A DNA stretch of 25,030 nucleotides from Acetobacteraceae bacterium UBA6159 (lineage in GTDB: Bacteria; Pseudomonadota; Alphaproteobacteria; Acetobacterales; Acetobacteraceae): contig DIUL01000071.1 of the NCBI GenBank assembly GCA_002422345.1, positions 1 to 25,030 of the forward strand. The letters are read 5' to 3'. A model generated the notes under the pieces. That model was given only the letters and a program-made list of their open reading frames with translations, was not told the DNA's origin and made no database searches. Made by a program: the position numbers and the translations under genes. Positions 14,948 to 21,513 of the stretch are shown piece after piece (position 1 is the stretch's first letter; each line of letters starts with the position of its first letter).

Positions 14948-16873
14948 ATGCCCGCGATCACCCTGCCCGACGGTTCCGTGCGCCAGTTCGATGCGCCGGT
15001 GACGGGCACTACGGTGGCCGAGGCGATCGGTCCTGGCCTCGCCCGCGCCGCCTTGGCCATGAAGCTCGACGGCAAGCTCGTGGACATGTCGACCCCGATC
15101 GAGGCCGATGCCAACGTCGCCTTCATCACCCGCCGGGATGAGGACGCGCTGGAACTGATCCGCCACGACTGCGCCCATGTGCTGGCCGAGGCGGTGCAGG
15201 AACTGTTTCCCGGCACCCAGGTCACCATCGGCCCGTCGATCGAGAACGGGTTCTACTACGACTTCGCCCGCAACGACCCCTTCACCCCGGAAGACTTCGC
15301 CCCGATCGAGGCGAAGATGAAGGAGATCATCGCCCGCGGCGCGAAGTTCGAACGCCAGGTGATGGACCGCCAGGACGCGATCGGCTTCTTCCAGGCCAAG
15401 GGAGAGAAGTACAAGGCCGAGATCATCCAGGACCTGCCGCGTGACCAGGCGATCTCGCTCTATAGCCAGGGCGGCTGGGTCGATCTGTGCCGCGGGCCGC
15501 ATCTGCGCGCGACCTCCGACGTCGGCACCGCCTTCAAGCTGATGAAGGTGGCCGGCGCGTATTGGCGTGGCGATCACCGCAACGCCATGCTATCGCGCAT
15601 CTACGGCACCGCCTGGCGCGACCAGAAGGAACTCGACGCCTACCTGCACCAGTTGGAGGAAGCCGAACGGCGCGACCACCGCCGCATCGGCAAGGACATG
15701 GGCCTGTTCCATATCCAGGAAGAAGCCACTGGTTCAATCTTCTGGCACCCCAAGGGCTGGCGGCTGTACCGCATCGCGGAAATGTACATGCGCCGCCGCC
15801 TCGATGCGTCGGGCTACCAGGAGGTGAAGACCCCCCAGTTGGTCGACCGCGTGCTGTGGGAGAAGTCCGGCCACTGGGAAAACTACCGCCAGAACATGTT
15901 CATCGCGCATGTGGAGGACGAGGATAAGTCACTCGCCCTGAAGCCGATGAACTGCCCCTGCCATGTGCAGATCTTCCGCCAGGGCATCCGCTCCTACCGC
16001 GAACTGCCGCTGCGGATGGCCGAGTTCGGTGCCTGCCACCGCTATGAACCGTCGGGCGCCCTGCACGGCATCATGCGCGTCCGCGCCTTCACCCAGGACG
16101 ACGCCCATATCTTCTGCACGGAAGCGCAGATCGCGGCGGAAACCGTGAAGTTCGTCGCCCTCCTGTCCTCCATCTACAAGGACTTCGGGTTCGAGTCGTT
16201 CCGCGTGAAATTCTCCGACCGCCCCGACACCCGCGCCGGCTCGGACGATGTCTGGGATCGGGCGGAGGGCGCGCTGAAGGAAGCCTGCGACACCGCCGGC
16301 GTCAATTACGAATTGAATCCCGGCGAGGGCGCGTTCTACGGGCCGAAACTGGAATTCGTCCTGCGCGACGCGATCGGGCGGGACTGGCAGTGCGGCACGC
16401 TGCAGGTCGACTTCGTGCTGCCGGAACGGCTCGACGCGGAATACGTGGCCGAGGACGGCACCCGCCGCCGCCCGGTCATGCTGCACCGGGCGATCCTGGG
16501 CAGCTTCGAACGCTTCCTCGGCATCCTGATCGAGCAGTACGCCGGCCGCTTCCCGATGTGGCTCGCCCCGGTGCAGGCCGTGGTGGCGACCATCGTGTCC
16601 GACGCCGACGAATATGCGCGGGAAGTCGCCGCCGCCTTCGCCAAGGCCGGGCTGACGGTGGAAACCGACCTGTCGAACCAGAAGATCAACGCCAAGGTGC
16701 GCGAACACAGCTTGGCCCATGTCCCGGTCCTGGCCGTGGTCGGGCGCAAGGAAGCCGAAAACCGCACCGTCGCGCTCCGCCGCCTCGGCGGTAACGCGCA
16801 GGAAGTGATTTCCCTGGAAGAAGCCGTCGCGCGCCTGTCGGCCGAAGCGACCCCGCCCGACCTGCGCGCCTGA
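14948..16873 (+). CDS. thrS: Threonyl-tRNA synthetase
   Basis: Charges tRNA-Thr with threonine in the cytoplasm. The 641-aa protein is full length (E. coli enzyme 642 aa). Domains in order are the N-terminal TGS domain (about 1-61), the editing domain with HDCAH (His73, His77, the same numbers as in E. coli), and YSQGGWVDLCRGPH. The class II catalytic core follows, with the motif 2 region, the zinc-binding cysteine in MNCPCH, and motif 3 in GSFERFLGILIEQYAG. The anticodon-binding domain runs from LAPVQAVVATI to the C-terminus. The start ATG 14948 has AAGGA ten nt upstream. The leader holds a possible weak promoter (TTGATT 14886-14891, CATAGA 14910-14915) and a small CCCTG/CAGGG inverted repeat at 14901-14920. 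infC follows, as in many Proteobacteria. Confidence 0.98.
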   Translation: MPAITLPDGSVRQFDAPVTGTTVAEAIGPGLARAALAMKLDGKLVDMSTPIEADANVAFITRRDEDALELIRHDCAHVLAEAVQELFPGTQVTIGPSIENGFYYDFARNDPFTPEDFAPIEAKMKEIIARGAKFERQVMDRQDAIGFFQAKGEKYKAEIIQDLPRDQAISLYSQGGWVDLCRGPHLRATSDVGTAFKLMKVAGAYWRGDHRNAMLSRIYGTAWRDQKELDAYLHQLEEAERRDHRRIGKDMGLFHIQEEATGSIFWHPKGWRLYRIAEMYMRRRLDASGYQEVKTPQLVDRVLWEKSGHWENYRQNMFIAHVEDEDKSLALKPMNCPCHVQIFRQGIRSYRELPLRMAEFGACHRYEPSGALHGIMRVRAFTQDDAHIFCTEAQIAAETVKFVALLSSIYKDFGFESFRVKFSDRPDTRAGSDDVWDRAEGALKEACDTAGVNYELNPGEGAFYGPKLEFVLRDAIGRDWQCGTLQVDFVLPERLDAEYVAEDGTRRRPVMLHRAILGSFERFLGILIEQYAGRFPMWLAPVQAVVATIVSDADEYAREVAAAFAKAGLTVETDLSNQKINAKVREHSLAHVPVLAVVGRKEAENRTVALRRLGGNAQEVISLEEAVARLSAEATPPDLRA

Positions 16874-16875
16874 CC

Positions 16876-16913
16876 GATCCCGCGGGCGGGGATTCTTGCC
16901 CCGCCCGCGGATC
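16876..16913 (+). terminator. Strong hairpin after thrS
   Basis: GATCCCGCGGGCGGGG (16876-16891) pairs with CCCCGCCCGCGGATC (16899-16913) around the loop ATTCTTG, with one bulged C. The stem is about 15 bp and begins two bases after the thrS stop codon. No T run follows. It is the best candidate for separating thrS from infC, although partial read-through is possible. Confidence 0.5.
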
Positions 16914-16949
16914 ACCCCGTGAATCCCCCCGCGCGAGCCCCCACTTCAC

Positions 16950-16978
16950 TTGATATGAGGGGGCAATAGCGGCACACT
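16950..16978 (+). promoter_or_regulatory. Weak candidate promoter upstream of infC
   Basis: TTGATA (16950-16955) is followed after 17 nt by CACACT (16973-16978), which matches the -10 consensus at only three positions. The -35 element lies within a 6-bp inverted repeat (GCCCCC 16937-16942, GGGGGC 16959-16964). This is offered because the hairpin after thrS suggests infC needs its own promoter. Confidence 0.22.
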
Positions 16979-17034
16979 GCCATCGTGCGGAACCATCACG
17001 CGCGATTTGCCTTCAAGACCCTTGCCACATCCAC

Positions 17035-17048
17035 AGGAGAGAACCATA
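17035..17048 (+). promoter_or_regulatory. Shine-Dalgarno and probable ATA initiation codon of infC
   Basis: AGGAGAG (17035-17041) is the only strong ribosome binding site near the gene. Four bases later comes ATA (17046-17048), in frame with infC and giving the N-terminus M-ARGPMPAPPTRDGPRVN. The next ATG (17061) is 19 nt from this site and has only GAGGA three bases upstream, which is too close. In E. coli, infC starts with the rare AUU codon so that IF3 limits its own synthesis; an ATA here would serve the same purpose. Confidence 0.6.
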
Positions 17049-17582
17049 GCCCGAGGACCAATGCCCGCTCCGCCGACCCGCGACGGGCCCCGCGTGAACG
17101 AGGAAATTCGCTCCGCCCAGGTACGCCTGATTGACCAGGAAGGAGAGATGCTCGGCGTCATGAGCGCGCGCGATGCCGTGCTGCGCGCCTACGCCGTGGG
17201 TTTGGACCTGCTTGAGATCAGCCCCAACGCCGATCCGCCGGTCTGCAAGATCCTGGACTACGGGAAGTACAAATACGAACTTCAGAAAAAGAGAAACGAA
17301 GCCAAGAAGAAGCAGAAGGTCATCGAGATCAAGGAGATCAAGGTGCGCCCGAACATCGATGAAAACGACTATCAGGTGAAGATGCGCGCCATGAAGAGTT
17401 TCATCGATGAAGGTGACAAGGTGAAGGTGACCCTCCGCTTCCGCGGGCGCGAAATGGCGCACCAGGAAATCGGTATCCGCGTGCTGGAACGCATCCGGGG
17501 CGAACTCGAAGCCGTGACCAAGGTCGAGCAGATGCCGCGCATGGAAAACCGCCAGATGGTGATGGTCCTCTCACCACGCTGA
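17046..17582 (+). CDS. infC: Translation initiation factor IF-3
   Basis: Binds the 30S subunit, prevents premature 50S joining and proofreads the initiator tRNA and start codon. With the ATA start the product is 178 aa, close to E. coli IF3 (180 aa). The N-terminal domain shows RVNEEIRSAQVRLIDQEGE and LLEISPNADPPVCKILDYGK. A lysine-rich linker helix follows (KKRNEAKKKQKVIEIKEIK), then the C-terminal domain with VTLRFRGREMAHQEIG and ends QMVMVLSPR. The start is argued in the ribosome-binding-site entry. ATG 17061 (173 aa) is the conventional alternative, and a TTG at 17007 would add a non-conserved N-terminus. No rpmI-rplT follows, unlike the E. coli order; the next gene is convergent. Confidence 0.95.
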   Translation: MARGPMPAPPTRDGPRVNEEIRSAQVRLIDQEGEMLGVMSARDAVLRAYAVGLDLLEISPNADPPVCKILDYGKYKYELQKKRNEAKKKQKVIEIKEIKVRPNIDENDYQVKMRAMKSFIDEGDKVKVTLRFRGREMAHQEIGIRVLERIRGELEAVTKVEQMPRMENRQMVMVLSPR

Positions 17583-17593
17583 CAGGGTGTTCC

Positions 17594-17627
17594 GATCGGA
17601 CGACGGGATAACAGCCGTCGTCCGATC
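17594..17627. terminator. Bidirectional terminator-like 13-bp stem between infC and a convergent gene
   Basis: GATCGGACGACGG (17594-17606) and CCGTCGTCCGATC (17615-17627) are perfect complements with loop GATAACAG. It begins 11 nt after the infC stop and ends 3 nt before the stop of the minus-strand gene, the expected place for a shared terminator. Neither strand has a T run after the stem. Confidence 0.6.
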
Positions 17628-17630
17628 CGC

Positions 17631-19253
17631 TCAGCCGGCTTTGGCTCGCCTGGCCTGCACTTCCGCCAGTTGCCGCGCCAGCGCGGCGTTCCCCTGTTCC
17701 AACGCAACCGCCTGGGCCAGCGCAGCTTCCGCCTGATCCAGCCTGCCCACCGTCGCCGCCAGCCGAGCAAGCTGGGCAAGCGTGCGGATGTTGTTGGGTT
17801 GCAGGGCAAGGGCGGTGTTTGCTTCCTCGATCGCCGCCTGGACCTGCCCACCACGCGCCAGCAAACCACTCAGCGTCAAACGCAACCCGACATTCACCCC
17901 ATCCAGCCCGACGGCTCGGCGTTGCGCTGACTCGGCTTCGGCCAGGTCGCCCGTCAGCGCCAGGACATTGGCAAGCTGGGCATGCCGCTGCGCGTTGGCG
18001 GGGTCCAGTTCGGCGGCACGGCGCGCGACCGGCAGTGCTTCCTCATGGCGGCCACAGCGGGTCAGGGCGGTGACGAACTGCCCCAGCAGGCCGACATTGT
18101 CCGGAGTCAGCGCGGCGGCCTGGCGGTAGCTGGTGACCGCGTCCTCGAACCGCTCGACCCTGAGTTGGAGGGCGCCAAGCTGTGACAGCCGCCCGACATT
18201 ACCGGGATCAAGGGCATCGGCGGCGGTGCGGGCCTCGATCGCCTCAGGCAAGCGGTCGTGTAGGGTCAGCAGACGCCCCAGCAGGTCATGCGGACGCGGG
18301 ACATTCGGCGTCAGGTCAATGGCCTTGCGGAACGCCACCTCGGCGGACTCGGCATCATCCATGGCTTGCAGCAACTCTCCCAGGGCCGCGAAGGCCTGGG
18401 GATTCACCGTCGCCCTTGTCAGAGCCAGCCGAGCGGTCGCGAGCGCATCCTGGGGACGGCCAGCGTTGGTGAGGGCGGTGCAGAGGGACAGCCAATGGGC
18501 GGCCGCCTGCGGATGGCTTGCGACCAGCGCACGGGCTTCCTCGATCCCCGACGGCGTGATCGCGGGGGCGGCGACGGGTTGCTGGAGCGGCGGGTCAACG
18601 ACCTCCCGCACCTTGGCGCACAGCGCGCCCCAGGCCTGGAGATCGGGGCTGGCGGGATCGGCGGGCGGCGGCAGGGTGCCGATCAACAATGTCTCTCCCC
18701 GTGCCTGGATCGTTCCGGGCGGGTGGGCGGCGTCGGGCGGGCAGACATACAGAAGACGGGCTGATCCATGGCGCTGGACGGCGGCGGCCAGCCGGTCCAG
18801 CAGGGCATCCGCCGCGGCGCCCCGCGCGTTGCGATAGACGAAGATCCGATCGTCGGCCGACAGGTCATCCAGCAGCCGCTCCCGCAGGAACTGCATGCGC
18901 CGGCGGACCCGAGGGGTCATCGCGGTCAGCGGGACATCGGCAATCCTGACACCGGAGCGGATGGACAATTCATGGCGGGGATCGCGGGTCCACCATTCGT
19001 CGCTGCCGTCGCGCAGTCCGACCGCGACATTGGCCCGTTCTCCGAACCCCTCGAAATCCTGGTCGAGCAGGGTGATCAGCGTCGCCTCATCCAGTTCGGC
19101 CCAGCGGAGCAGGCCGTTCGGGTCGAGGCCGGCGACCTGCTGAACCTGACCGAATTCGCCATGGTCGCCGATGCCGCCGAGGCTTTCGAAACCATCCAGC
19201 AGCACCGCGACGGGATCAGGTTGGGTCTGTGACAGGCTGAGGGCCGTATCCAT
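17631..19253 (-). CDS. Tetratricopeptide-repeat protein with an uncharacterised N-terminal domain
   Basis: The 540-aa product (ATG 19253) has two parts. The first ~200 residues contain LLDGFESLGGIGDHGEFGQV, GLLRWAELDEATLITLL, WTRDPRHELS, RMQFLRERLLDDLSADDRIF and VYRNARG. The order and spacing resemble a putative papain-like domain known from alphaproteobacterial hypotheticals (SLG..CEFG..QR, LLRWA, KIFVYK), but the cysteine expected in the first block is absent. The rest is a run of TPR units (e.g. NPQAFAALGELLQAMDDAESAEVAFRKAIDL split over helix pairs) up to the Ala/Arg-rich C-terminus. TPRs usually bind partner proteins. A GTG at 19340 with GGGGA upstream would add 29 residues; ATG 19253 lacks a clear ribosome binding site. 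Role unknown; polysaccharide links of related proteins are only suggestive. Confidence 0.72.
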   Translation of the reverse strand: MDTALSLSQTQPDPVAVLLDGFESLGGIGDHGEFGQVQQVAGLDPNGLLRWAELDEATLITLLDQDFEGFGERANVAVGLRDGSDEWWTRDPRHELSIRSGVRIADVPLTAMTPRVRRRMQFLRERLLDDLSADDRIFVYRNARGAAADALLDRLAAAVQRHGSARLLYVCPPDAAHPPGTIQARGETLLIGTLPPPADPASPDLQAWGALCAKVREVVDPPLQQPVAAPAITPSGIEEARALVASHPQAAAHWLSLCTALTNAGRPQDALATARLALTRATVNPQAFAALGELLQAMDDAESAEVAFRKAIDLTPNVPRPHDLLGRLLTLHDRLPEAIEARTAADALDPGNVGRLSQLGALQLRVERFEDAVTSYRQAAALTPDNVGLLGQFVTALTRCGRHEEALPVARRAAELDPANAQRHAQLANVLALTGDLAEAESAQRRAVGLDGVNVGLRLTLSGLLARGGQVQAAIEEANTALALQPNNIRTLAQLARLAATVGRLDQAEAALAQAVALEQGNAALARQLAEVQARRAKAG

Positions 19254-19389
19254 GGGGCTGCACGCTGCTTCCGAAAGGGGGTGGCCGAAGGCTGGCAGGC
19301 CGTTGGATACACGCCCGGGAGAGGCCGATACAAGGATCACGTCGGTCCCCGCCTAGCCAGCATCCGGGCAGGCCGCTAGAACCGCCGGC

Positions 19390-19887
19390 ATGAGCACGGG
19401 CGCGCCTTTCTGGCAGACCAAGACATTGGACGAAATGACCAAGGCGGAGTGGGAGTCGGTCTGCGACGGCTGCGGCCGCTGCTGCCTGCACAAGCTCCGC
19501 TATGAGGAGACGGAGGCGCTGGCGTTCACCAACGTGGCCTGCCGCCTGCTCGACCTTGGGTCCTGCCAGTGTTCCGACTATGTCCGCCGCCGGCGCAAGG
19601 TGCCCGACTGCGTGCAGCTGACCCCCGCGACGGTGCGGGAGGTCGACTGGCTGCCGCCCTCCTGCGGGTATCGCCTTTTGAATGAGGGCAAGCCCCTGGA
19701 ATGGTGGCACCCGCTGGTGTCGGGCGATCCCGACACGGTGCATCAGGCCGGCGTGTCGGTGCGCGGGCGGGCGATCTCGGAACGCGGCGCGGGGCTGCTG
19801 GAACATCATATTGTCGAATGGCCGGGCCAGATGCCCAAGACCGAGATGCCCAAGACGGTAAAACCCAGGAAGGAGACCGGGCGATGA
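19390..19887 (+). CDS. YcgN/UPF0260-type cysteine-cluster protein
   Basis: A 165-aa cytoplasmic protein with the cysteine pattern of the UPF0260 (YcgN) family: VCDGCGRCCLHK (C25, C28, C31, C32), then ACRLLDLGSCQCSDY (C51, C59, C61), PDC (C74) and PPSCGYRLL (C92). The family is thought to bind a metal or iron-sulfur cluster; its function is not established. The length is slightly above the usual ~150 aa, with a Lys/Pro-rich tail (MPKTEMPKTVKPRKETGR). The start ATG 19390 has no strong ribosome binding site. Its stop overlaps the next gene by 4 nt (ATGA), so the two are probably translated together. It is divergent from the TPR gene. Confidence 0.88.
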   Translation: MSTGAPFWQTKTLDEMTKAEWESVCDGCGRCCLHKLRYEETEALAFTNVACRLLDLGSCQCSDYVRRRRKVPDCVQLTPATVREVDWLPPSCGYRLLNEGKPLEWWHPLVSGDPDTVHQAGVSVRGRAISERGAGLLEHHIVEWPGQMPKTEMPKTVKPRKETGR

Positions 19888-20804
19888 TGAAGGACGCGAT
19901 CTATGGTGGCGTGAACGCCGCGGTGGTGACGGCGATGAATGACGACCTGTCGATCGACCTGGATCGCATGGCCGCCCATTCCCGCTGGCTGCTGGCCAAT
20001 GGCTGCAACGGCCTGGGCGTGCTGGGCACGACCGGGGAAGCAGCCAGCCTGGGTGTGCAGGAGCGGATGACGGTCCTGGATGGCCTGGTCGCGCGCGGCA
20101 TTCCGGCGGCGCGTATGATGCCCGGCACCGGGACGGCGGCGCTGACCGACACCGTCCTGCTCACCCGCCATGCCGAGGCCGCTGGTTGCCCTGGCGCCCT
20201 GCTGCTGCCGCCGTTCTACTACAAGAACCCCTCCGAGGACGGGCTGTTCGCCTATTTCAGTGAGGTGATTCAGCGGGTTGGCGGTAACATCAAGCTGTAT
20301 CTGTACAATTTCCCGCAGCAATCGGCGATCCCGTTCAGCGTCGACCTGATCGGGCGCCTGCTGAAGGCCTATCCGGGCAAGGTGAAGGGGCTGAAGGACA
20401 GCTCCGGCGACTATGAGAACGGGGTGTCCTATGTGCGGGCCTTCGCCCGCGATGGGTTCGAGGTCTATGCGGGTGACGACACCCTGCTGAAGCCGCTGCT
20501 GGAAAAGGGCAGCGCCGGGTGCATCACGGCGGCGTCGAACGTGAACTGCGCGACGGGGCAGATCGTCTATTCGAACTGGAACAATGAGACCGGGGCGGCG
20601 GCGCATGAAATCCTGGCTGCGACGCGCAAGGCGGTGATTTCGGTGCCGTTGATCTCGGGGCTGAAGGCGCTGGTGGCGCGGAACACCGGCAATCCGGCTT
20701 GGGAGAATATCCGGCCGCCGCATCTGAAGCTGACTGGGGCGCAGAAGGCTTCGCTGTTTACGGTGTTTGATGCTTCGGGGGTTGTGTTGCCGAAGGCGGC
20801 TTGA
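19884..20804 (+). CDS. DapA-family (dihydrodipicolinate synthase/N-acetylneuraminate lyase superfamily) aldolase
   Basis: A TIM-barrel class I aldolase that forms a Schiff base with a keto acid. The 306-aa protein has GTTGE (48-52), the catalytic tyrosine in YLYNFP (Tyr141) and the Schiff-base lysine in GLKDSSG (Lys171). True DHDPS has YNVPxRT, whose arginine binds a substrate carboxylate; here the segment is YNFPQQSA. A role in lysine synthesis is therefore unlikely, and a keto-acid aldolase/lyase or dehydratase for another substrate fits better. The start ATG 19884 follows AAGGAG by eight bases and overlaps the upstream stop; the frame remains open to 19701 inside the neighbour. It is coupled to the YcgN-type gene. 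The physiological substrate is unknown. Confidence 0.85.
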   Translation: MMKDAIYGGVNAAVVTAMNDDLSIDLDRMAAHSRWLLANGCNGLGVLGTTGEAASLGVQERMTVLDGLVARGIPAARMMPGTGTAALTDTVLLTRHAEAAGCPGALLLPPFYYKNPSEDGLFAYFSEVIQRVGGNIKLYLYNFPQQSAIPFSVDLIGRLLKAYPGKVKGLKDSSGDYENGVSYVRAFARDGFEVYAGDDTLLKPLLEKGSAGCITAASNVNCATGQIVYSNWNNETGAAAHEILAATRKAVISVPLISGLKALVARNTGNPAWENIRPPHLKLTGAQKASLFTVFDASGVVLPKAA

Positions 20805-20818
20805 TGGGCGGGGGGTTG

Positions 20819-21502
20819 CTACCCCTCCCCCGGCCCCTCCCTCAAGGGGAGGGGAGTCGTTGGAGGGCCGTCCCCCTCTCCGCCCACGCGCTGGCGACCT
20901 TGCCCGGCCACACCCTGGCCGTCGGCGACTTCGCCTTCCCTTGCCAACCAGTCCGGGATGGTACGGCGGAACTTTGGGTGGCCGTGCCCCCCGGACGCAG
21001 CCAACGTCTCCACAGGCCCCATGCTGCCGACCGGGCGTTCGGCGAAGCGGCCGTGTTGCAGGAGCCGGTCGTACAGCACGATCGCCCCCGCCACCGCCAG
21101 GTTCAGCGAAAACCGAGTCGGGATCTGGATGACGTGCCGGCATCTCGCCTGCAAGGCCGGGGACAGGCCCGACCGCTCGGGCCCCAGCACATAGGCGGCG
21201 CTCAGCGGATGGCGGAAGGACGGCAACTCCACCGCGTCGTCCAGCCGTTCCACCCCCACCAGCACGCAGCCTTTGGGCAAACGCAGCGACTCGACATCAT
21301 CGAATCCCCACATCGGCACATGCGCGGGCGTATCGGCGGTATCCGCGAGGCGTGACGCCCGCGAATCCCAGCCCCGCCCGATTGTGAAACAGAACGACGC
21401 CCCAAAGGCATGCGCCGTGCGCAGCAAGGCCCCGGCGTTCGCCGATTTCGACACGCCCTCCACCCCGATGCCGAAATATCCGCGAACCCTGGCTTCAACC
21501 AT
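20819..21502 (-). CDS. SpoU/TrmH-family (SPOUT) RNA 2'-O-methyltransferase
   Basis: Predicted to methylate a ribose 2'-OH in tRNA or rRNA using S-adenosylmethionine, as a dimer with a knotted SAM site. In 227 aa the three SPOUT motifs are present: NAGALLRTA (22-30), VLGPERSGLS (105-114) and IQIPTRFSLNLAVAGAIVLYD (125-145, motif 3). The conserved body ends near residue 180 (GHPKFRR). The last ~47 residues are low complexity and finish with TPLPLREGPGEG, which is the translation of the GC-rich repeat; the stop lies at the repeat edge. ATG 21502 is only 11 nt from the oppositely oriented methyltransferase start. The substrate position cannot be predicted. Confidence 0.85.
   Translation of the reverse strand: MVEARVRGYFGIGVEGVSKSANAGALLRTAHAFGASFCFTIGRGWDSRASRLADTADTPAHVPMWGFDDVESLRLPKGCVLVGVERLDDAVELPSFRHPLSAAYVLGPERSGLSPALQARCRHVIQIPTRFSLNLAVAGAIVLYDRLLQHGRFAERPVGSMGPVETLAASGGHGHPKFRRTIPDWLAREGEVADGQGVAGQGRQRVGGEGDGPPTTPLPLREGPGEG
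20820..20856. repeat. GC-rich intergenic repeat with 8-bp hairpin at a convergent gene end
   Basis: The segment has two C-rich blocks (CCCCTCCCCC and CCCCTCCC) followed by GGGGAGGGG. CCCCTCCC (20834-20841) pairs with GGGAGGGG (20847-20854) around TCAAG. Elements of the form CCCCTCCC..CAAGGGGAGGGG recur between genes in many GC-rich Proteobacteria. It lies just after the aldolase stop (20804) and overlaps the end of the minus-strand methyltransferase gene, so it may also terminate transcription from both sides. Confidence 0.5.
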
Positions 21503-21513
21503 CCAACCGGTCT

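Noticed and set aside
19884..20804. Lysine-biosynthetic dapA
   Set aside because: The YNFPQQSA segment lacks the substrate-binding arginine of DHDPS, and no lysine-pathway gene is near, so I kept the general superfamily call.
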